Position numbers and translations under genes: made by a program | Shown: positions 44,278 to 55,962 of the stretch, one piece after another | Position numbering within the stretch: the first letter of the stretch is position 1 | Layout: every line of letters starts with the position of its first letter | NCBI GenBank assembly: GCA_036971475.1 | Contig: JBAIZL010000008.1 | Coordinates: forward strand, 12,919,788 to 12,983,787 | Reading direction: 5' to 3' | DNA length: 64,000 nt | From: Prosapia bicincta | Taxonomy: Eukaryota > Arthropoda > Insecta > Hemiptera > Cercopidae | Notes under the pieces: generated by a model | The model's database searches: none | The model's input: only the letters and a program-made list of their open reading frames with translations | Told to the model about the DNA's origin: nothing

Positions 44278-45954
44278 ATAAGGAATTTACCTTGATTCTG
44301 TATATTCAAGCCTCTTAAACCATTACCTACTAAATACAAATTTCATTTAACACTGTAAGAGTATTAAAATTATCAATACACCCAGTAGGTTTACCACAAT
44401 ACAAACACTAAGCAAATAATAACGCTTTACCAAATGGCATATTAATGCAGCTATTTAGTTATTATTTCTTCGATATCTTATACTGTTGTACTGGTAAGTT
44501 GGTAGTGGGATAATTGTGTTACTTTAATCGTATTGAAATATTTAAATCTTTGACTCTATATTTAAATATTATTGATTAGATTTATTGAAGAAATTCAATT
44601 TCCTAGGGAGAAATAGGTCACTATACTTGAAGACAAAATAAGTTCAGATTAGTGCCTGGAAATTTGTATTCAATGCAGATTTAACCTTGATAAACTGACT
44701 CATCAGTCAACAGACCCATATATTATTTATTCCTGTAAAGTTTTAAATTCTAAGAGAGACTTTTTATTAGTAGCTATGCATTGCCTGTCAGAAATCTAAA
44801 ATTAGGTTTGATTTTATGCAAGGCCAGCCAAGGATCAAAAGTAATCATTTTGGGCAATAGCTAGACAATTTTAAAATTAAAACTTTGCTTTTATACTTGA
44901 AATAAAATTACATGACAAACTCGTTTTTTTCTATTAAACACATTATTTTTTATGCTAAACGGATTTATATAAAGCACAGTAGAAGTTTAAAGTATCATTC
45001 AAATTTTATTCTTATAATAATTTTTTTTTTTTTTTTATGTAAAAGGTAAGTTTAAACAGTATTTGAGAAACTTGTTCTCTCCCCACAAAGGTTAACTCTC
45101 TTGCAACCTGAGTTTCTATCCAGTTGGATATGTATATGGGAGAACACCCCATAAGGGTTGATAGAAGTAAAATATATTTTCTGTTTTTGTCTATTTTAAT
45201 TTGAACTAAAGTCACATCTCCTTCTCAATTCTACAAACCATATAATAAATAGGCATCATTCTGTCTTTGCAATGTCTGTTCAGAATCAAATCCATTGTGA
45301 ATTGCAGAGTTATTGTTTGTTTATGGAATTGGTAAAGTGTACGGCATTTCGGATTGCAACACTTCAGGGTATAGCAATGTATTTACTGAGAAATAGTTTT
45401 TCCATAAAACGATTTTTACAAATGAAAAGAAATATGTCTATCAGGATTCAGAGTTTTTAAAAAGGTAAATAATATACTTTTTCAAGCATCACTTGGGTTT
45501 TAATGACTAAAGTAGAATTACAGTCTCTAGGGACCAGCCATCATAAAACAAATAATAATATTAATAAATAAACTTAAACCAGCTATTACAAGTTTCTAAG
45601 GGGTTCATAAAATTCTCTTGCACAGTATGTTTAAGACTTTTCTCCCCTTTTTTGATATAGGCAAACTATTACCAGTCAATACAGACTTTAAAAAATTTTA
45701 CACTTCATGTATATAAGCTATAGTTAGTAGCATATCATGAAATTTACAAAAGTTGTGTGTCATTACCGTAATAGTTTATTTTGTTAGTTTAATTTGTTTA
45801 CCACAAATCAGCACTTATTGATCTTTTATATGGTTTAAATATGTAATGTTGACTAAATGTATAGCCTACTTGTCAACTGTTTATTTGAAAAATAACTTAT
45901 TACTTTGATATTACTTGCGACCAGACTTTTTCTTAACTAAAGGTTGTTGAATTA
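44278..45954. other. Gene-free AT-rich stretch with old repeats
   Basis: No gene recognised. It holds diverged R3 (44,530-44,870), a T-run at 45,022-45,037 and R4 (45,395-45,590). Confidence 0.55.
45395..45590 (+). repeat. Repeat R4, copy 2
   Basis: Partner of 17,040-17,260, with tttacaaatgaaaagaaata and ataataatattaataa in the same order. Confidence 0.6.
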
Positions 45955-46095
45955 CACTTGGAGGGTTCCCAAAACCATCCCAGCCCTTGTGGCACCTAAC
46001 CTCTACGGAGCTACCTCCATTCACATGTCCATGTGGTTAGTATCCCTACCGCGAGTGAAGGAAATGGGATTGATTCCCAATATACCAAGGTCATA
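45955..46095 (+). repeat. Solo tRNA-like / LINE H 3' fragment
   Basis: About 140 bp similar to 22,796-22,930 in the LINE H1 3' untranslated region. The plus strand shows catgtggttagtatccctac and gggattgattccc, which resemble the D-loop and T-arm of an Asp-type tRNA. It is either a short SINE-like unit or an old, 5'-truncated LINE H end. LINE H2 is inserted at its right edge. Confidence 0.5.
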
Positions 46096-46099
46096 AGTT

Positions 46100-46107
<8 letters not shown>
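46096..46107. repeat. LINE H2 target-site duplication (left)
   Basis: The sequence aagttaaacttt is repeated at 50,540-50,551, immediately outside the 5' end of H2. The left copy merges into the T-run. Confidence 0.8.
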
Positions 46108-46152
<45 letters not shown>

Positions 46153-46439
46153 GGGTCTGAGCCCCCAAAAGTACGGTAACCCTGGGGGCTTGGATCACCT
46201 TATGCTATGGAATAAGGAGAGGTATTACCTTGCAAATACCTTGTTAGTGAGTCTATGGCAGGAATGGCATGCACCTCTTCTTCTGCTGCCTACTCGAAAC
46301 TGAAAAGGCATGCAATCAAATTATTACTTCCGTTGGGGCTAAGCTGCGGCCCTGGAGATGTGCCCCTGCGTCACCTGGAACATAACTGTGAAGCAGAATT
46401 TATTAGTATGTATATTTTATTTTGGTGGTATGGTGTGAG

Positions 46440-49106
46440 CTAGGCGGTCAGTAAGGACAGCGGCCGTCTGTGTGTGTCGTGGGTGGGGTCATATCTACCC
46501 AGTGAAGAAATGAGTGTTGATGTTGTATGTGCGTGAGCCTGTTTGTAGAACTTTGTTGCTAAGTGTCGGAGGTGTTGTTTGATGAAAGGCACTTTTAAGT
46601 CAGTGTGAAGCAGTGTTAATCTTGTACATCTAGGTGCCTTCGTGATTATTCGCAAAACCTTGTTTTGGAATAACTGTAGTCTGCGTGTGCGTGTGTTACC
46701 TGCATGGCCCCAGACGGGTGATGCGTAAGTGAGTATGCTGCACAACATAGATACGTATATAGTAGTGGCCGCTCGTAGTGAAAGTGGGCTTGTTCTGTTA
46801 AGCATAGGATATAGTTGTGTTAATCTAATTGTTGCTTTTTTTAACGTGTTGGTAATGTGAGGGTCCCAAGTCAGGCCTCTGTCGAGTATGACTCCCAGAT
46901 ATTTGACCTGGTTCCCCCAGTGAATGTCCTCGCCTAATAGTTTTAGAGGTGTATTGAGTTGGTGTGTCCTACGTTTGGAGAGAAGCAAAGCCTGGCACTT
47001 GGCCACGTTCACCTTAACTCTCCAGTAGCTCAGCCATGATTCTAGTACTGTAAGGTGGTCCTGTAAATATAAGTGTATTAGATGTGGTTTCCATGACTGA
47101 GCGGATAACGCGGTGTCATCTGCAAATATGGCCACTTGTGTGTTGAGTGTTGTCGGTATGTCGTTGATGTAGATGTTGAACAATACGGGCCCAATAATTG
47201 AGCCCTGAGGGACTCCAGCCCGTATAGTCCGTAGTGTAGATTGAGCTTGATTTACATCAACCCTAAACTTACGGTTGGACAGGTATGAGCTAACTAGGTG
47301 TATGAGCCCGTCTGGAAAGCCATAGTGACGAAGTTTCGCTAAGAGCCCGTTGTGCCAGACCCGGTCAAAGGCCTTTTCAATGTCCAGGAAGACTACCCCA
47401 GTCGAGCAGTAATTGTTGAAACCCTTGGTTGCATGCTCCACCACTCTCATCAGCTGATGCGTAGCCGAGTGTTTTGTCCTAAAGCCAAATTGCTCTGGCC
47501 TCAGTATGTTGTGTGTGTGGATATGCTTGTTGATACGTTTGAGCAAAATTTTTTCAAATACCTTGCCCATCGTATTCAACAAGCTTATCGGTCTATATGA
47601 ATCAGGTTTGTTGTGGTCTTTTCCCGGTTTGGGGAAGACCAAGATCTTGGCCTCCTTCCAAGCGTCCGGGAAGTGTTGTGTCCGGAGTATAGCATTATAG
47701 ATGTTTGACAGATAAATGATCGCTTTCTCCGTGAGGTTTTTTTAGCGTTGTGTTGGTGATGGTGTTTGGTCCAGGAGCTTTCCTGGAGTTTGTTTGTGAG
47801 ATTGCCCACTTTATCTCTGTGATTGTAGTGTCAGTGTTTGGCTCTAATGTAGGGCAATAGGCAAACTGTGCCGTTTCTAAATCTACTTTAGCTGTAACGG
47901 CTGCATACGCTGGTTGGTCGTTTGGTTGGAACGTGCTCTCAAGCGTGTCAGCAAACAAGTTAACTTTGTCGACCGGGTCGCCCACCTGCCCATTCGGGCC
48001 GATGAGTGGCGGATAGCGCAGCGGTTCTCGCGTGAAGTGTTTGACCATCGGCCAGATGGGTGTGTCTGTTGTGTTTAAGGTCGCCAATTCCGCTTGGAAG
48101 CCATCGACTTTGTACTGAATTAGTTCCCGCCTAATTTGCCTCTTAAGGCGATTAAGTGTTGTGTGTGGAACGCATCTGTTTACCCCGTGTTGCAATGCCC
48201 GCCGGATCCTATTTCGCCGGGTGATTAGATGTAGTATGTGCCTTGGTATGTGTACATAGTGTCTGGGCTGACATTTAACTGGTACCGCGTTAGTAATCGC
48301 AGTACGTATTGCCGTCGTAAGGCTGCCGACGGCTTTGTCTATGTCCAGTGGTGAGTCGACATTTAGGGTGGCAGGTAGAGTGCTGTCCAGCTGGGACTGG
48401 AATAACTCCCAGTCAGCCAGTCTGTAGTTCAGCACCTTCCTTAGCTCTTTGCGAGCAGGGCTTCCAGAAACCGCCATTATCACGGGGTAGTGATCTGAAT
48501 TCAGATCTCTATCGACGTGAAGTTGCGGTGACACTAGCAGACCTTTCGCAATAGCTATATCCAAAATGTCTTCCGTGTAGTAAGTGCTGTGGTGTGTTGG
48601 TTCAGGAGGGGCCAGCAGTATAGCTGTTGTGTTTTGTAAGAAGGTTTGGAGTTGCCGGCCTCCTGTGTTTGTAGACTTACAGCCCCAGCATGTGTGTTTA
48701 GAATTAAGGTCCCCGGCGACTATTACCCTACTACAGGTCTGTAGAAGAACTTCTAAATCGCGAGTGTAATCAACAGAACCCGGGGGTTTGTACGCTGATA
48801 CAAGTGTTGTTGTGCTGCCGTTGAGCTCAAGCCTAATAGCTGTTGCTTCAACGCATGTGAGTGCGGGAAAAAACAATTCAAAATGTTTAATGCGTTTATC
48901 TATTATTATAGCCGTACCGCCGCGGCTTCTAGTTGTCCTGTCAGTAAACTTTAAAGTTTGGCATTGAGAATTTATCTTGGGGGTTTAGGTGTGTTTCTAT
49001 AATCAGCGCTAGTTTATAGTTGTTTCTTTGCATATAGCGAAGAAGCTCTAGATTTTTATATTTAACGCCGTTGGCATTCCATATCAGGACCGGTAACCTA
49101 TCCATG
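46440..49106 (-). pseudogene. Jockey-type ORF2 (endonuclease-RT), LINE H2
   Basis: The start at about 49,106 opens MDRLPVLIWNANGVK. A 5-base loss near 48,945 (relative to H1) breaks the endonuclease at FKVY. It resumes with VEATAIRLEL, VIVAGDLNSKHTCWG and LNSDHYPVIM (48,876-47,695). As in H1, the frame then changes at seven A (T7 at 47,737-47,743). RT is continuous from there, as 47,642-46,440: DSYRPISLLNTMGKVFE, EQFGFRTKHSATHQL, VVFLDIEKAFDRVWH, AGVPQGSIIGPVLFNIYIND, AIFADDTAL. The RT half is therefore better preserved than in H1. Confidence 0.88.
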
Positions 49107-50520
49107 GTTGACAGAGGAGACGTACTGGATGAAGGAAGTCAGGAATTCTGAGAAGGTTTTGGGAGGTGAGGATAAGGTCTTGACAATGAAAAGACCCAGT
49201 CCGCCCGTGAAGGCTTCCCAGGTCAGAGCAGAGTTAACAACTCTTAGGAGCGGTTCAAAAGTCCCTTTCGCCCAGTCTATAGAAGCGGACGAGGTAGGTA
49301 TGGTCAGGGGTGGGTTAACGGGGGCTGCAGGAGCCACATGTGGCTCAGGCTGAGGTTGGGAAACCGTCCTGGCCTTTGTGGGCTTGGGGCGTTTATCCTC
49401 TCTTTCCTTTTGCGGGGGATTAACCCTGGCTTTAGGAACGGGGGGTGTCGTTGACGACCCTGCCTTAGGGCCAGAAATGGTATTGGGTGTCAGTAAGTTA
49501 GGTGTTGGAATTAGAGCCGGTTTGGGGGAAGTAATGGTAGGAGGTGGCATCTGCACCGGTTTCCCAGAGGTGGCCGAAGCAGATGCTTGGGCGTAGGAAA
49601 TGTTCGGTGTTGTGTACCGTGGAGCAGGCACCTGTGTTTTTGTTTTGGCTGAAGGGGCCGGTTTTGGGGTTTTATCTCCATCGACCTTCTTCTTTGCCTG
49701 GGCCTTGGATTTGGCGGCCTGCTTGTAAATGGCGCAGCCTCGATAGTTCGCGGTGTGGTTAGCCCCGCAGAGGATACACTTGAAGTGGTCTCGATCCTTT
49801 GTGCAGGTCTTGGAATCGTGGCCCTCGCCACATTTAACGCACCGAGGAGTAGCCTTACAACAGCTTGTTGTATGACCTATCCTCTGGCAGTTGAAGCAAT
49901 GCACAGGACCTGTGGGCTGCCTGTAAGCTTCCACTCGTACCCGCATGAAACAAATACTGGTCAGCGCCATTGCTTCACGAGCGTCTTTTTCGGACGCTAG
50001 CTCCACAAGGAACATGGGCAGAGGCTCCTTGGTAAAGTGTCCCTTCATTTGGGACACTTTGAGGACCTCCATACCCCTGCTTTTAAGGTCGTTTCCGACC
50101 TCCGCTGTTTCGGTGGATTCATCCACCCCTCGAACTACTACTTTAAATGTCCTCGCATTTTCGAGGCGGAATACGTGGTGGGGCACACCCTTCTCCCCAA
50201 GGTACCTCTGGAGGTTAATGTAGTCTTCGTAGGTGCTGGTTTGGAGCTTCACTCCATCCTTCACCTTCGTTGCTAAATAAAAGTAAGGGTTGTATTTGGA
50301 CTTGAATTCCTTAATAATGTCGATTAAGCGGTGGTGATCTGGGTAGATCGTGATTACAGGGATTTTGGCCGCTGCCCCGGTAGATTTTATGTTTTTAGCT
50401 AAGTCTGTCATAGGCGAGTCCGTGACCATTTGTGGAGCTCCGTGAGCCACTGCGCTGGCAACAGCGCCGGCAGTCTTCACAGGGTCCACGGTCTTTCGTT
50501 TCGCCGTGGTTTCGGTACCG
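49098..50520 (-). pseudogene. Jockey-type ORF1 (Gag-like), LINE H2
   Basis: Open for 463 codons from 50,489, with the knuckles CFNCQRIGHTTSCC, CVKCGEGHDSKTC and CILCGANHTANYRGC, and a complete C-terminal part that is missing in H1 because of its stop. The true N-terminus is absent (5' truncation at 50,539), and the apparent start lies in sequence altered by a 16-bp insertion. It ends at 49,098 overlapping the ORF2 start by eight bases. This copy gives the best view of the ORF1 tail: Pro-rich, then WAKGTFEPLLRVVNSALTW. Confidence 0.85.
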
Positions 50521-50552
50521 GAGTCGGACTGGCGAGTCTAAGTTAAACTTTT

Positions 50553-50921
50553 CTGAATTTTAGTACAGTGCTGCTATCTATGCGCAGGAGTCAATAATGA
50601 AAAGCCTATTGTTAAGAGTAGAAGTATTTCATTTTATTTTTAAGGATACAAATATATATTTTGTCATAAATTAATTCTACCTACAGAAAATATTTTCAAT
50701 TTTTGAAAAATGTTCATTTCATAGGATAGAAATAATTTGTGTACAATCCATCATGAAGTATTATGAAGAAATTATTATTACCCACAGTTGTATTACTAAC
50801 ACAAGCACAAATATATTGTTGGATATATAAGCCTATAACACAGGACACTTCTGTTTAAATTAAAATTGCTAAAACAAATGTATAACATGAAAGAAATGAG
50901 ATAAAGTTAGTACCAATCGAC
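50553..50921 (-). repeat. Repeat R2 (minus), left of errantivirus-like element
   Basis: Inverted copy of 15,130-15,500 (ttttagtacagtgctgct, gttggatatataagcctata, gtaccaatcgac). It is interrupted at 50,921 by the LTR element and the interrupted sequence continues at 57,979. Confidence 0.75.
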
Positions 50922-51224
50922 AGTTAAATAACTCGAAACAACGATAGGTTTTTAAAAAAACAATTTATTCAGGCCAAAGGCCTGTTACAAACTTACAACA
51001 ACTTAATACATATAACTATTACAGAACTCTAGAACAATCGGTACCTAAACCAGCATAGTAACAGTCTTTAACGAGTGAAGTATTATGAGTCTCTCCAAAA
51101 GCTTTAAATCTCTATATATATAATAATATATCTTGAATGACGTTATAGTTAAGATTATACATTTCTAATGATTCTATTAATATCAACTAACGGTACATAC
51201 TAACGGGACTTTCTTGATATAACT
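50922..51224 (-). repeat. Errantivirus-like 3' LTR
   Basis: 303 bp with AGTTA/TAACT ends. It differs from the 5' LTR at aacaacg/aacagcg, ctatta/ctatga and ctctatat/ctctctat. It is about 99% identical, so the insertion is young. Confidence 0.93.
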
Positions 51225-51235
51225 CCTCCTTCCCT
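51225..51235 (-). other. Polypurine tract
   Basis: On the minus strand AGGGAAGGAGG lies immediately before the 3' LTR. This is the expected primer for plus-strand synthesis. Confidence 0.85.
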
Positions 51236-51240
51236 AAGTT

Positions 51241-51806
51241 TTAACCGTCCCGGTTAAAATGTACAATTGGACCTCCTTGGTCTATATCTTCTACTACAGT
51301 ACTCATTGGTTTAATTTTATAATTTTTATAATAATAATAACAGTAATAATAACTTAAAATAGAAATAATAATTATTATAGTAAGAATAACAATAACAATT
51401 GTTTTAAAATGTTTATCAAAATCATTTTCTTCTAAAATTTCAATTGGTTCTGATTTTAAATTTGCTAAATGAATTTTTTCAAAATGAATATTACTTGTAA
51501 CTTGTTTTACTGGTACTTCTAATATAATAGTAGGAAAACTTTCAAAATACATTACATTACAAATCTTATTTTCTAATTTCTCATCTGGTTCTAAAAACAA
51601 AAGTTGTGTTTTTTGAAACTTAATAGATTTACTTTCATTTTTAAACTTATTTTTTATAACTCCATTTGATGTTTCAAATATTAAATACTGATTTATAATA
51701 TTTATATTTTTAATAAAAGGTTCTGGCTTTTTCAATATTATGCTTTTGCATTTATCTGTTGATTTTAAATTGATTAAGCTTTCTATACAATTATCACTTA
51801 CAATAT
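51241..51806 (-). pseudogene. Env-like C-terminal part with membrane anchor
   Basis: The frame is continuous from the break at about 51,807 to the stop at 51,241. It contains a hydrophobic Ile/Val-rich segment (HFKTIVIVILTIIIIISILS) followed by Tyr-rich residues and a short charged tail, the layout of a single-pass membrane anchor with a cytoplasmic tail. It is in a different frame from the N-terminal Env part and has no ATG of its own near the front. It is therefore the separated end of the same env, not an independent gene. Errantiviral Env proteins are related to baculovirus fusion proteins. Confidence 0.75.
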
Positions 51807-52817
51807 CTATTTTTCACAATAATAATTATTATAAATTAATTTACAATTATCACTAGTGTACAAATCCATATGCTTTAGGATAAAGGAAGGATAGGTATGG
51901 ATTGTACTGGTTATTTCTTTTTGTGTGACGGGATATGATAATAGAAAGAAGGTTTCTAGAGTAATAGTTAACTTGGGTATTTGTATAAAATATGTAATCA
52001 TACTTTTGGTAATAGCACAATGAACTTTACTGAGTTCCCATATTGTTTCTATTTTGTCTGAGATTAGTTTCTCCTTTGTATTTTCCAAAATATAGTTAAG
52101 CTCCTTCTTGTTTAATATATTAGAATGTAGCACATTGGTTTTACAAAATTCCAAGCTTGTAGTAATATCGTTAATTCTATTTATAATTAGAATGAGAGTG
52201 GTGTAAGTTAAAAAGTATTGCTCAAATAATTCTACATTATTTAAAATAGAGCTTGCTTCACTGAGGGCTGTTTTAATTTTGTTGTTATTTTTTGCAATTA
52301 TATTCATATCCTTATTAAATTGGTCAATGATTTGTTTATTTACAGTTACTTGTGATTCGATATTATGTTCTATGTGATATTCATTGCTTTGAATTTGTTG
52401 AATAATTCTATCATATTTTTCTTTATCATCAGCATCCATATTACAAGTTAGCCAAGATATTGCTGAGCCTAATCCGTTAATTAATCCTCTGCGTGTGCGA
52501 GTAGGTTCTGGGAGATTTCCTTTTAAATGTTCGAGTTTTGTTTTGGCATAATCATAATGTAGTTTAATGCTGTTTAAAAGATGAATACTTAATGAAGAAT
52601 TGGTATACAATTTAATATTATTTTTAATTTTTTTAAGTTCATTTCCAATAATATTCATATTCATATAGTGCATATAAGTAAATGTAGTGTTTGTTATTAA
52701 AGCGTCTTGCGTTTGAATTGGAATAATTCCAGCAGTTTTGGTTAAAACTGTCTCTTTATAAGCTAGCGTTGCAGTTGTTAGTGCTGCTGCTACCAGGTAC
52801 ATTAATGCTGGTGTCAT
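51807..52817 (-). pseudogene. Env-like N-terminal part (fusion-protein family)
   Basis: It starts at the ATG at 52,817, 62 bp inside the end of pol. In errantiviruses env is made from a spliced RNA. A hydrophobic N-terminus (residues 1-19) looks like a signal peptide. RTRR at residues 107-110 is a furin-type cleavage site, followed by a Gly-rich fusion-peptide-like stretch (GLINGLGSAISWLT). A long Asn/Gln/Ile-rich region follows, likely helical. The frame stops at 51,807 in a short A-run, and the rest of the protein, with the membrane anchor, is in another frame. As it stands the product would lack the anchor. Confidence 0.8.
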
Positions 52818-55800
52818 TTTCTGTAACAGATGATTTTATTATGCGTGGTCTTTTAATCCGATTGGGATGTATTTTAATTGATGTTTTTGTTTTATTTAAA
52901 ATTGCAGTTAAACCTTTTCCTTTTGTTGCACGTATATATCTAGGTTTCTCTTTTCTATGCAAAGTAGATTTTAAATATATTTCTTTAGGAATGTAAGTAG
53001 TTTTTTCGCGTGATGTATTTAATTTATCAGTGCGATCAATTTTTTCTTTTTCAATTTTTCTTTTTATTAATTCATGCGTAGTTTTTAGTTGTTCATGATA
53101 TTTAGCGTTAAGTTCGTTTATTATAAAATCAGGATCTTTTAAATCAGAAAATGGTGTTTTAATCTTTCCATACGCCATTTCATTTGGAGTTAAATTATGG
53201 GTTGAGTTTAAAGTGTTGTTAAAAGCGATAGTGGCTAATTCCACTTTCTCCTTTAAAGTAGTTATCTCTTTTGTTTCATTGATAATATTAAGAAGTTCAA
53301 TAAGTGTAGAATGAGTGCGTTCAACTTGACCTTGAGGATTAGAATAGCCTGGTGTTGTGTAATGGGGTTTTATCTCGTATAACTGTAGAAAGTTACGGAT
53401 AAGGGCGTTATCAAATTCTTTACCGTTATCCATTTGTATTACAGAAGGAACTGGAAAAAGATTAAGATATGTGCCTAGATGTTTCGTAATTTCATGTCCA
53501 TTAAGTGTCTTTAAGATAAATGTAGTTAAACGTTTAGAAAAACAATCCACTATAGTAAGGATCTTAGTTTGCGAGTAATGAAAAATATCAATTTGTAGTC
53601 TTTCAAATGGTCTTGATGGTGTGGGGGTTACACAATATTTTTCTTTAATTGGTTTGCGGTCATATTTAACTTTTAAACAAATTTGGCATTTATTTATATA
53701 TTCTGTCACATCTGCTATCATTGAAGGCCAATAATATTTATTTTTTATTTTATTTATATTTTCATTAATTCCCCTGTGATATGTTTTTCCTTCATGATAA
53801 TTAGTAATTATTTCCTTTTGTTCCTCTTTATCTGTTACATCTAAATTGAGTTTTTTATAAATTTTAATGGTTATATCTGTAAAATTTACTTTTATCATTT
53901 GAGTAAATAGGTTATATACTTCTGTGTTAATATCTGGTATCCCTGCGTCTTCAAAGTAGAGACCATAGGTTGTGTTAGGTTTTAAGAATTGATTTGCTTG
54001 GTCAATTAATTTATCTAAGTCTGGTATATTTGATACATAGAATATTATTCTGTTTTTATTAAATATTTTTATATACTGGGGTTCTTCGTTTCCTCTTTTA
54101 ATAATAATTTGATTTTGTTCTGTATTGATAATTTTATCATCTTCCATTATTTTAAAATTATCGGAAGAGCTATCTTGACTGTGAATTGTAGCTAAATTTG
54201 ATACTTGGTCTTCGGGGTTACAATCTTGTAAAAATTCGTTTATAACTGATTCTGGATTTATTTCTATGCCTGCGTCATTGGTTATCACGTTTGATTCTTG
54301 TATTTTTATTCTAGAAAGTGCATCTGCAACTACGTTAGATTTTCCAGATACATGTTTTATTTCAAAAGTAAATTCTTCTAACAGTAATTTCCAGCGTATA
54401 AGTTTTGAATTTGGTTCCTTTAAATTGTGGAGATATTCTAATGGTTTATGATCAGTGTAAATAGTAAATTTATTACCATAGAGATAAGGCCTAAAATGTT
54501 TGCATGCCCAAACTATAGCTAATAATTCTTTTTCAATTGTAGACAAATTAATCTCTTGTCTGTTTAGTGTACGTGATGCAAATGAAATAGGGTGATCAAT
54601 ATTATCAAAATTCTGTGATAGAACTGCTCCAATTGCGAAGTTAGATGCATCTGTTGTTAATTGAAATGATTTAGAAAAATCTGGTAATTTTAAAATAGGT
54701 TCGTTCATAAGAATTTCTTTCAATTCTGAAAAAGCTTCTTTTACTTCTTGTGTGTTAGAGTTAAATGGTACGTCCTTTCTTAACAAATGAGTTAAAGGCT
54801 TAGCTAATTTAGCATAATTTTTAATCATCTTCCTATAGTATCCAGTTAATCCTAAAAATTGTTTAACTTCTTTTGGATTTTTTGGTAGAGGAAAGTCCTT
54901 TATAGCAGTTAATTTTGCCGGGTTAAGACGAATACCTTCTTTACTTATAATATGTCCTAAAAATAATAGTTCTTTTTTAAAAAACTCTGTCTTGTCTAAT
55001 TGTATTTTTAAATTATATTCCGATAGTTTTTGGAATACTGATTTTAAATGTTTCAAGTGTTCTGTTAATGAATCAGAAAATATTATAATATCGTCCATAT
55101 AAACTAATACATTTGGCATGGAAGCAAATATTATATTCATAGCTCGTTGAAAAGTTGGTGGTGCGTTTTTTAGTCCAAAGGGCATTCTTAGAAACTCAAA
55201 ATGGCCTTGATCTGTGGAGAATGCAGATTTAGGAATTGATGATTTTTCCATTTCAATTTGATGGAAACCTGAGGCTAAATCTAATGCACTGAAATATGTT
55301 GCACGACCTATTTTTCCAAAAAGATCTTCTATATTTGGCATAGGAAATTTGTCGTCTATTGTTTTTTCATTTAATTTACGGTAGTCTACTACCATTCTTA
55401 TTTTTCTTTTCCCTGAGGCGTCTAATTTTTTTGGAACTACCCATATAGGTGAATTGTATGGCGAATTAGAGTGTTGGATAATTTTATTTTGTAATAATTT
55501 TTCAATTTCAATTTCAACATCTTTTCGAAAAGCTATGGGATATCTATAACTCTTAGAATAAATAGGATTGTCATCCTTTGTTTTAATTTCATGTTTTAAT
55601 AAGTTAGTAGCAGTTAATTTATCATTTTCTTGTTTAATAATATTTGAATAATTACTTAATAATTTAATTATCTCAATTTTTTCTTCTTTGTTCATATGAT
55701 CTGTCCTTAATAAATTTTTAATTGTAGCCATGTCAAGGGATTTAGACTTAAAACTTTCGGTCACAGGTGTAAATTCTTGTATAGAATCGATTTTATATAC

Positions 55801-55962
55801 CTCAAAAGGAGTGGCACTATAGGTGACGTCTTCTTTGGCATACACAATACAATTCGCTTCATAATTTTTACATTCAACAATTGACTCTTTTAATTCTATA
55901 AAGTCGTCTTTATATTCGTTTACATATGCATTATCATAATTTTCTTTTGTAGGTAATTTCAC
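52756..55962 (-). CDS. Errantivirus-like Pol: RT, RNase H, integrase
   Basis: 1,068 codons, uninterrupted. RT core about residues 135-330 with SALDLASGFHQIEM and YMDD at 288-291. RNase H about 433-551 with Asp438 (TTDAS), Glu478, Asp504 (YTDHKP) and Asp547 (VADALS). Integrase HHCC finger His723, His729, Cys759, Cys762; catalytic Asp792, Asp845 and Glu881, the last two 35 residues apart. The tail is basic. All catalytic residues are kept. The frame has no upstream ATG: a TAA precedes the first codon (GTG), and the protease lies upstream in another frame, so Pol needs a frameshift or is cut off by a mutation at the protease-RT boundary. Confidence 0.92.
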   Translation of the reverse strand: MKLPTKENYDNAYVNEYKDDFIELKESIVECKNYEANCIVYAKEDVTYSATPFEVYKIDSIQEFTPVTESFKSKSLDMATIKNLLRTDHMNKEEKIEIIKLLSNYSNIIKQENDKLTATNLLKHEIKTKDDNPIYSKSYRYPIAFRKDVEIEIEKLLQNKIIQHSNSPYNSPIWVVPKKLDASGKRKIRMVVDYRKLNEKTIDDKFPMPNIEDLFGKIGRATYFSALDLASGFHQIEMEKSSIPKSAFSTDQGHFEFLRMPFGLKNAPPTFQRAMNIIFASMPNVLVYMDDIIIFSDSLTEHLKHLKSVFQKLSEYNLKIQLDKTEFFKKELLFLGHIISKEGIRLNPAKLTAIKDFPLPKNPKEVKQFLGLTGYYRKMIKNYAKLAKPLTHLLRKDVPFNSNTQEVKEAFSELKEILMNEPILKLPDFSKSFQLTTDASNFAIGAVLSQNFDNIDHPISFASRTLNRQEINLSTIEKELLAIVWACKHFRPYLYGNKFTIYTDHKPLEYLHNLKEPNSKLIRWKLLLEEFTFEIKHVSGKSNVVADALSRIKIQESNVITNDAGIEINPESVINEFLQDCNPEDQVSNLATIHSQDSSSDNFKIMEDDKIINTEQNQIIIKRGNEEPQYIKIFNKNRIIFYVSNIPDLDKLIDQANQFLKPNTTYGLYFEDAGIPDINTEVYNLFTQMIKVNFTDITIKIYKKLNLDVTDKEEQKEIITNYHEGKTYHRGINENINKIKNKYYWPSMIADVTEYINKCQICLKVKYDRKPIKEKYCVTPTPSRPFERLQIDIFHYSQTKILTIVDCFSKRLTTFILKTLNGHEITKHLGTYLNLFPVPSVIQMDNGKEFDNALIRNFLQLYEIKPHYTTPGYSNPQGQVERTHSTLIELLNIINETKEITTLKEKVELATIAFNNTLNSTHNLTPNEMAYGKIKTPFSDLKDPDFIINELNAKYHEQLKTTHELIKRKIEKEKIDRTDKLNTSREKTTYIPKEIYLKSTLHRKEKPRYIRATKGKGLTAILNKTKTSIKIHPNRIKRPRIIKSSVTENDTSINVPGSSSTNNCNASL

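Larger units (their letters stand above)
46108..50539 (-). mobile_element. Jockey-type LINE H2, with poly(A) and target duplication
   Basis: Near-identical to LINE H1. A long poly(A) (about 45 T to 46,148) and a 12-bp target duplication mark a recent insertion. The 5' end lies inside ORF1, about 60 codons in, so it is 5' truncated. It lacks ~235 bp of 3' untranslated sequence found in H1 and has a 16-bp insertion near the 5' end of ORF1. Confidence 0.9.

Noticed and set aside
45955..46095. A functional tRNA gene
   Set aside because: The tRNA resemblance covers only part of a cloverleaf, with a shortened T-loop and no acceptor stem; a repeat derivative fits better.
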